From positions 1 to 7,305 of the forward strand of contig CAZOPS010000036.1 in the NCBI GenBank assembly GCA_964581885.1: a stretch of 7,305 nt of DNA, written 5' to 3'. The DNA comes from JAYEID01 sp964581885 (GTDB lineage: Bacteria; Patescibacteriota; WWE3; JAUXAW01; JAYEID01). Position numbers and translations under genes: made by a program. Under the pieces are notes generated by a model. The model was given only the letters and a program-made list of their open reading frames with translations, ran no database searches and was not told the origin of the DNA. Below are positions 1 to 3,557 of the stretch, piece by piece (the first letter of the stretch is position 1; each line of letters begins with the position of its first letter).

Positions 1-35
1 GTTTCGAATTTATTTGGAGCTTCGCCCGCCCTCGG

Positions 36-52
36 CTCGCCGCCTCGGCGAG
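36..52. repeat. GC-rich inverted repeat (hairpin)
   Basis: CTCGCCG at 36-42 and CGGCGAG at 46-52 form a perfect 7-bp stem with a 3-base loop (CCT). A G·G mismatch follows and then one more G-C pair (34/54). An overlapping alternative hairpin uses GCCTC and GAGGC around a GGC loop. The composition is far from that of the neighbouring genes. It may stop or protect the ftsW transcript, but there is no U-run after it on the minus strand. Confidence 0.55.
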
Positions 53-96
53 GCCGGGGAATTTCCAATTTCGTGATTCTGATCACAATTTTCTCT

Positions 97-140
97 TATC
101 TCCTATCCCTGCCTACCGGCAGGCAGGTCCTATCTCCTAT
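97..140. repeat. Palindromic unit flanked by 10-bp direct repeats
   Basis: TATCTCCTAT occurs at 97-106 and again at 131-140. Between the two copies is a palindrome, CCTGCC (108-113), loop TACC, GGCAGG (118-123), followed by an extra CAGG. The arrangement could be a small non-autonomous element with a 10-bp target duplication, or two units of a TCTCCTAT repeat interrupted by a REP-like palindrome. There is no open reading frame inside, so if it moves it depends on an enzyme encoded elsewhere. Confidence 0.5.
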
Positions 141-151
141 GCCCTATACTT

Positions 152-1351
152 CTATGCAGCCGCATCCACCGATGCCCTAAACAATATACCAACACCAGCC
201 AACATAAAAATCATAGAAGAACCCCCATAAGACACAAAAGGTAAGGTAACACCTGTCAAAGGAATCAACCCGGTCATAGCTCCCAAATTCACAAGAACCT
301 GAACCCCAACCCAACCCGTAACGCCAGCCGCCACAAGCTTAAAGAACAAGCTTTCAGTTTTTTTCACAACGTAGAATGCCCGCCAGAGAAACAAAGCAAA
401 CACCAAAACAATAAGAAAGGTACCAATAAATCCTAACTCCTCCCCAATAATTGCAAAAATTGAGTCTGCTGCAGCTTCAGGCAAATATCCATGCTTTTGC
501 CGTGACTCACCCAAACCCACACCAAACAACCCTCCAGAACCAAGCGCAATTAAAACTTGGCGGAGATGATATCCAGCAGAGAGCGGGTCCGCCCCGGTAG
601 GATTCAAAAATGTAAGTAGGCGTTGCCGGCGGTACTGAGTAGTAAAAATGAAAACCAAACCAATGGCTAGAATTGCCAAACAGCTAAAAATCAATGGCAA
701 TAGTGGAGCACCTGCAATAAAGTAGATCCAGAGCCCAATAACCGCAATCATGCCGGTAGTAGCAAAATCTGGCTGCAAAAGGACTAAAAAACACACTAAC
801 CCTAACACCAATAAGACAGAAGCTAATCCAGGAAGATCCTTACTTTCTTTCAGTAAAGAACTTGTTTTTCTTCGCCGCGAAGATGCCGGGTTGGAAAACA
901 AATTTGCAAAATAAAGAATCAGGGAAAGTTTTGCTAACTCCGAAGGTTGAAAGCTAATCCGTGAAAGTAATGGAACTGCAGGAAGAATATTGGAAGGATT
1001 TAAAACAATCCAACGGCGGGCACCATTAATTTCAGGAGCAAACTTATCGTAGAGAGGAAAACTAAAAAATTTAGGTATTGCTAAAAAAACAAGAGAAATC
1101 ACACAAAGTCCAAAAAGAAACACCGAAGTTTTTCGCAAAGATTTTTCACTAGAAAAAAAAGCGACCACAGCTGCCAAAACACCCAAAATTACCCAAAAGA
1201 GCTGCCGTAGGAGAAAATGATATCTTCCGCCGAATACATCTTGCGCATAGACCACAGAAGCATCATAAACCATTAAAACACCAAAAACCAAAAGGCCAAT
1301 TGTAATTAATAACAGAACAGGATCAGGTTTTTTGGGAGACTGTTTAAACAT
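152..1351 (-). CDS. ftsW: FtsW-type SEDS peptidoglycan glycosyltransferase
   Basis: This is a polytopic membrane enzyme of the SEDS (FtsW/RodA/SpoVE) family, which polymerises lipid II into glycan strands, normally with a partner class B penicillin-binding protein. Counting from the ATG at 1351 (399 residues), I see NGARRW (109-114), FQPSE (134-138), LLQPD (191-195), YLPEAAAD (289-296), EELG (304-307) and the C-terminal LPFVSYGGSS (370-379). The aspartate ending YLPEAAAD matches the catalytically essential aspartate of FtsW/RodA. A TTG at 1393 would add 14 residues (MFGSCG...), but neither start has a good ribosome-binding site. I prefer the ATG because the segment from MFKQSPKKPD into helix 1 looks like a normal SEDS N-terminus. 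The loop between NGARRW and FQPSE is longer than in E. coli. FtsW is preferred to RodA because mraY lies immediately upstream on the same strand. The downstream side is only repeats. Confidence 0.93.
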   Translation of the reverse strand: MFKQSPKKPDPVLLLITIGLLVFGVLMVYDASVVYAQDVFGGRYHFLLRQLFWVILGVLAAVVAFFSSEKSLRKTSVFLFGLCVISLVFLAIPKFFSFPLYDKFAPEINGARRWIVLNPSNILPAVPLLSRISFQPSELAKLSLILYFANLFSNPASSRRRKTSSLLKESKDLPGLASVLLVLGLVCFLVLLQPDFATTGMIAVIGLWIYFIAGAPLLPLIFSCLAILAIGLVFIFTTQYRRQRLLTFLNPTGADPLSAGYHLRQVLIALGSGGLFGVGLGESRQKHGYLPEAAADSIFAIIGEELGFIGTFLIVLVFALFLWRAFYVVKKTESLFFKLVAAGVTGWVGVQVLVNLGAMTGLIPLTGVTLPFVSYGGSSMIFMLAGVGILFRASVDAAA

Positions 1352-1451
1352 AGCACAGTAAATTCCAAGCACCAACCCACAAGACCCAAACAAATTTTAA
1401 GCTATAAGTTTCTTACTGTAAGGTGAGTATGCGTAATTTTTCACTTTAGAT

Positions 1452-1481
1452 ATTGTACCTAAAAAAACTTGTAGCTCTCAG
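1452..1481 (-). promoter_or_regulatory. Possible sigma-70-like promoter for ftsW
   Basis: On the minus strand CTGAGA (1476-1481) and TACAAT (1452-1457) are separated by 18 bp, four of six and five of six matches to the consensus. Transcription would start near 1445, about 95 nt before the preferred ftsW ATG. It sits in the 111-bp gap (1394-1504) between mraY and the longest possible ftsW frame, so ftsW may have its own promoter as well as read-through from mraY. AT-rich DNA gives such matches by chance. Confidence 0.3.
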
Positions 1482-1492
1482 ATGGTAATGAG
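1461..1492 (-). terminator. Weak possible intrinsic terminator after mraY
   Basis: Shortly after the mraY stop on the minus strand, AGCTC and GAGCT can form a 5-bp stem around a 12-base loop. It is followed by ACAAG and a run of seven Ts (A tract at 1461-1467 on the plus strand). The stem is short and the T-run does not directly abut it, so any termination is probably partial. It overlaps the proposed ftsW promoter. Confidence 0.25.
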
Positions 1493-1504
1493 CTGGAAAA
1501 TTTC

Positions 1505-2593
1505 CTAAAGTAGCCCAAATAAAATACCAAAAACAGCAAAAACCGCACCTACTAACCAAAAACGCATTGTGACTTTTGTCTCTGGCCAACCTAACGCTTC
1601 AAAGTGATGATGAATAGGCGCAATCTTAAACACGCGCTTGCCCCTTAACTTAACGGACCACACTTGAGTAAAACTGGAAAAAACCTCCAAAGTAAAAACA
1701 GCGCCAATAATAGGAATTGCTAACTCTCTTCCCAACAAAACACCAATCAAGGCATAAACCATACCTAGGGGTAAAGTACCAATATCACTCATTTCAATTC
1801 GCGCCGGATAGATATTAAAATACAAGAAAGCCATTTCGGCACCAACCACAGTTGCACAAAAAACAGCTAAATCTATTTTATTGAAAGAAAGTGCTAAAAC
1901 ACCCCAAGCTAGGAATGCAGTAGCATGAGTACCCCCAGATAAGCCATCTAAACCATCCGTAATAGAAAAAGCGTTTGCATATGCAACTAAGAGAATGGTG
2001 ATTAAAAGGGGATAAAAAATTCCTATACTAAACTTCCCTAGCAGTGGAAGCCAAACAGTATCTAAACCAAAATGGAAATGTAAACCAAACCCAACTAAGC
2101 CCCCCAATACAGTTTGGAGAAGGAATTTTTCATGCGCCTTAAAGCCCCCACGGTAACTACCCATAGCCCGAAAGGCTTCCTTGAATAATTGCCAAGGTAA
2201 TAAAACAGCTTTATAAAGACTCCAGGTCACAACAGAGAACGAAACAACAGGAGTTATACCTTTACGAACCGCTTGAGAAACCCTCTGGTGACCAAAAATA
2301 TTGAAAAGATCATCAATAGCTCCAAGAATCGCACCAAGAAAAAGAGTGACAAGAACCACAGCAACTCGTGGGGAGAAATTAAAAACTAAATTTAAAGCCA
2401 GGACAGTAACCACAATCAAAGCGCCACCCATTACCGGTGTTCCTGTTTTCTGAGCATGATTCTCAACCTTCTCATCTAATTCTTGCTTGGATCGACGCCG
2501 AACATTGAACTTGTAAAGAAAATTAATTAAAAAAGGTGCCCACAAAAAAGCTATAAGAAAAGAAATAAGAATAAAAAAAAGGAAAGTAATCAT
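1505..2593 (-). CDS. mraY: Phospho-N-acetylmuramoyl-pentapeptide-transferase (MraY)
   Basis: MraY transfers phospho-MurNAc-pentapeptide from UDP to undecaprenyl phosphate, making lipid I on the inner face of the membrane. The protein is 362 residues, close to the usual ~360. Visible motifs are GTPVMGG (51-57), the DD pair (94-95), NAFSITDGLDGL (207-218), the third essential aspartate in MSDIGTLPLG (D270), and PIHHHFEALGW (326-336) with the HHH loop. Two points are unusual. About 60 residues separate the DD pair from the EKFLLQ helix (155-160), against roughly 18 in E. coli, so the cytoplasmic loop carries an insertion of about 40 residues (WSLYKAVLLPWQ, FRAMGSYRGG). The second asparagine of the usual NxxNLTDGLDG motif is serine (S210). 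The ATG start is preceded by AAGGG eight bases upstream. ftsW follows on the same strand; murD, often between them in dcw clusters, is absent. Confidence 0.96.
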   Translation of the reverse strand: MITFLFFILISFLIAFLWAPFLINFLYKFNVRRRSKQELDEKVENHAQKTGTPVMGGALIVVTVLALNLVFNFSPRVAVVLVTLFLGAILGAIDDLFNIFGHQRVSQAVRKGITPVVSFSVVTWSLYKAVLLPWQLFKEAFRAMGSYRGGFKAHEKFLLQTVLGGLVGFGLHFHFGLDTVWLPLLGKFSIGIFYPLLITILLVAYANAFSITDGLDGLSGGTHATAFLAWGVLALSFNKIDLAVFCATVVGAEMAFLYFNIYPARIEMSDIGTLPLGMVYALIGVLLGRELAIPIIGAVFTLEVFSSFTQVWSVKLRGKRVFKIAPIHHHFEALGWPETKVTMRFWLVGAVFAVFGILFGLL

Positions 2594-2662
2594 AGTTTAA
2601 ACCCTTACTTTAAGATCTGGCTTAAAAAGAAAAATACAACAAAGTCTGCCTACTTCAGGGAA

Positions 2663-2691
2663 AGTATAACACAAGAAAAGTTCTGTAATAC
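2663..2691 (-). promoter_or_regulatory. Possible mraY promoter
   Basis: TATACT on the minus strand (2663-2668) is a good -10 element. The -35 region 17 bp upstream (GTATTA, 2686-2691) is poor. Transcription would begin near 2656, giving a ~60-nt leader before the mraY ATG. Since a terminator at 2730-2789 isolates mraY from the unit upstream, mraY needs a promoter in this interval, and this is the best candidate I see. Confidence 0.4.
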
Positions 2692-2729
2692 TGTTTATGC
2701 TTAAAACGGTTTTAGGCTACTAATATCAC

Positions 2730-2789
2730 AAAAAAAACCGCTAGAAAAGGGTGGGCTGTGTATACAGCAAAAAAAACCTTTTCTAGCGG
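2730..2789 (-). terminator. Strong intrinsic terminator with nested hairpin
   Basis: CCGCTAGAAAAGG (2738-2750) and CCTTTTCTAGCGG (2777-2789) are a perfect 13-bp inverted repeat. On the minus strand the stem is followed at once by eight Ts (A tract 2730-2737). The 26-base loop holds a second hairpin, GCTGT (2755-2759) with ACAGC (2764-2768), and another tract of eight Ts on the minus strand (2769-2776). It begins 20 nt after the stop of the 41-codon gene and so closes that transcript before mraY. There is no T-run on the plus-strand side, so it is directional. Confidence 0.85.
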
Positions 2790-2801
2790 AACAAGTGACG
2801 A

Positions 2802-2851
2802 TTGGCACCTTAAATATTCTCATCCAGGCTTTCTCTCAACAGAGGTGCCAA
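2802..2851 (-). repeat. 9-bp inverted repeat across the end of the small gene
   Basis: TTGGCACCT (2802-2810) and AGGTGCCAA (2843-2851) are perfect complements separated by 32 bases. In the minus-strand transcript they would form a hairpin whose 3' arm runs from the last base of the UAA stop codon into the 3' untranslated region. It lies just before the terminator hairpin, so the 3' end of this mRNA would carry two consecutive stems. Confidence 0.55.
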
Positions 2852-2935
2852 AATACCCCCAACACAAGCAACTACTGTTAGAAACACCAAAAAAACTATA
2901 AGACCAACTCTAAGAACTTCCAAAACCCACTGCAC
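2810..2935 (-). CDS. Small single-pass membrane protein, 41 residues, unknown function
   Basis: I do not recognise this gene and infer it from its signals. A GTG start (2933-2935) lies seven bases after a perfect AGGAGG (2943-2948), and 41 codons end in TAA (2810-2812). The peptide begins MQWVLEVLRV, has one strongly hydrophobic segment (about residues 10-33, including IVFLVFLTVVAC and GGILAPLL) and ends in a charged tail (RESLDENI). This fits a single transmembrane helix. It contains one cysteine (C24) within the membrane span. An extended -10 promoter lies upstream and an intrinsic terminator 20 nt downstream, so the gene appears monocistronic. It lies between mraY and a divergent cohesin-like gene. 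A regulator or subunit of a membrane enzyme is possible, but nothing in the sequence names a partner. The alternative is a structured RNA that happens to contain a frame, but the optimal ribosome-binding site argues for translation. Confidence 0.72.
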   Translation of the reverse strand: MQWVLEVLRVGLIVFLVFLTVVACVGGILAPLLRESLDENI

Positions 2936-2942
2936 TGCTCAA

Positions 2943-2948
2943 CCTCCT
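2943..2948 (-). promoter_or_regulatory. Perfect ribosome-binding site (AGGAGG)
   Basis: CCTCCT on the plus strand reads AGGAGG on the minus strand, seven bases before the GTG of the 41-codon gene. It is the only full Shine-Dalgarno core I found at a start in this window. The other starts have weak or no such site. It decides the choice of GTG as the start. Confidence 0.75.
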
Positions 2949-2958
2949 CTTCTATATA

Positions 2959-2985
2959 AAGCACTTTCTCTTAGAGAAAGTACTT
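2959..2985 (-). promoter_or_regulatory. Hairpin in the leader of the small gene
   Basis: ACTTTCTC (2963-2970), loop TTA, and GAGAAAGT (2974-2981) form a perfect 8-bp stem. After one C·A mismatch it extends by three more pairs (AAG at 2959-2961 with CTT at 2983-2985). It lies between the proposed start of transcription and the AGGAGG site. As RNA it may affect translation or stability; as DNA it could be an operator. The arm CTTTCTCT of the minus-strand RNA can also pair with AGAGAAAG inside the coding region (plus strand 2829-2836), giving an alternative fold. Confidence 0.5.
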
Positions 2986-2995
2986 AGAACTTAGC

Positions 2996-3024
2996 TTGAC
3001 ATTAATTATACCACGTGCTAGCTT
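2996..3024 (+). promoter_or_regulatory. Possible promoter of the cohesin-like gene
   Basis: TTGACA (2996-3001) is a perfect -35 hexamer. At a 17-bp spacing lies TAGCTT (3019-3024), which keeps only the conserved first, second and last -10 bases. Transcription would begin near 3031, leaving a leader of about eight bases or fewer before the ATG at 3039. This fits the lack of a ribosome-binding site there. TAAATT at 3024-3029 is an alternative -10. The spacer contains the divergent TATAAT of the small gene, so the two promoters would compete for polymerase. Confidence 0.4.
3005..3013 (-). promoter_or_regulatory. Extended -10 promoter of the small gene
   Basis: On the minus strand the sequence reads TGG-TATAAT, a perfect -10 hexamer (3005-3010) with the TG extension one base upstream. 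The -35 region is weak, which is usual for extended -10 promoters. Transcription would start near 2998, giving a leader of about 60 nt that contains the hairpin at 2959-2985 and the AGGAGG site. Confidence 0.65.
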
Positions 3025-3038
3025 AAATTCAGACTATT

Positions 3039-3557
3039 ATGAATCTAAAAGACTTACCAATTGCAATTGGTGTTTTTATTCTTTTCCTCACCATCCCCGC
3101 TGCAGTTTATCTATCCACACAGCCAGAAGTGCTACAAACACTTACAGAAGCGGGACAAGAAAAAACTGCTGTAATTTATCTTTGGCCAGCAGAAATAGAA
3201 ACAAATCTTGACTCTCACTTTGAAGCAAAGATAACGCTAGCTTCTCCAGAGAAAGAAGTAAGCGAAGTAAAAGCAGTTATAAATTATGATCCAAAAATGC
3301 TAGACGTATCAGAAGTTAAAAAAGGATCTATATTTGGAATTTACACCGAGAAGAGCGTAGAAACCGGAAAGGGTCTAATTGAGTTATCAGCAGAAGGAAA
3401 TTTCCAGGGGACTGGAACATTTGGAACTATCGTATTTGTCCCAAAAAAGGAGGGCAAATCAAAGCTGGACTTAATTGAATCTGGTTCTCAAGTGTTTAAC
3501 ATAGAGGGAGGAAACATTCTCCAAGGCGTAAGCGGTGCGTCAATAACTATACATTAG
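3039..3557 (+). CDS. Membrane-anchored cohesin-like domain protein
   Basis: The protein has 172 residues. After MNLKDLP comes one hydrophobic helix (about 8-26), either an uncleaved signal-anchor or a signal peptide, then a single beta-rich domain (about 43-171). The domain has the look of a cohesin fold: FEAKITLASPEKEVSEV, then INYDPKMLDVSEVKKGSIF (81-99), then GTFGTIVFVPKKEGKSKLDL (126-145) and a final GASITI strand. INYDP-M-L-V followed by a GTFG strand is typical of type II-like cohesins, which bind dockerins in cellulosomes but also occur as general surface modules. I see no dockerin in the window, so the ligand is unknown. The ATG has no Shine-Dalgarno site; the mRNA is probably leaderless or nearly so. 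It converges on the large secreted-protein gene and their stop codons overlap by 4 bp. Confidence 0.75.
   Translation: MNLKDLPIAIGVFILFLTIPAAVYLSTQPEVLQTLTEAGQEKTAVIYLWPAEIETNLDSHFEAKITLASPEKEVSEVKAVINYDPKMLDVSEVKKGSIFGIYTEKSVETGKGLIELSAEGNFQGTGTFGTIVFVPKKEGKSKLDLIESGSQVFNIEGGNILQGVSGASITIH

Larger units (their letters stand above)
1..151. repeat. Gene-free mosaic of palindromes and short direct repeats
   Basis: No reading frame here looks coding. The stretch starts with AATTTC/GAATTT-type words, has a GC-rich block (33 of 40 bases are G or C at 21-60), then a GTGAT-tctg-ATCAC palindrome at 73-86, then a repeat unit at 97-140 built around a CCTGCC/GGCAGG palindrome. It lies directly downstream of ftsW, whose stop is at 152-154. 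None of the hairpins has a U-tract on the minus strand, so a standard terminator is not evident. I recall similar CCTGCC..GGCAGG and TCTCCTAT words between genes of Patescibacteria. That is memory, not a search. A repeat at the window edge would also explain a contig ending here. Confidence 0.6.

Noticed and set aside
97..140. CRISPR-like repeat array
   Set aside because: There are only two 10-bp copies with a palindrome between them, no regular repeat-spacer pattern and no cas genes.
2996..3211. Plus-strand frame of 71 codons overlapping the start of the cohesin-like gene
   Set aside because: It is in a different frame from a clearly coding sequence, has no ribosome-binding site and its product has no hydrophobic core or recognisable pattern.
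152..3557. Recoded UGA (as in Absconditabacteria/Gracilibacteria)
   Set aside because: All long frames read through under the standard code with conserved motifs intact and no in-frame TGA is needed. The stops used are TAG and TAA, which is not evidence for recoding.
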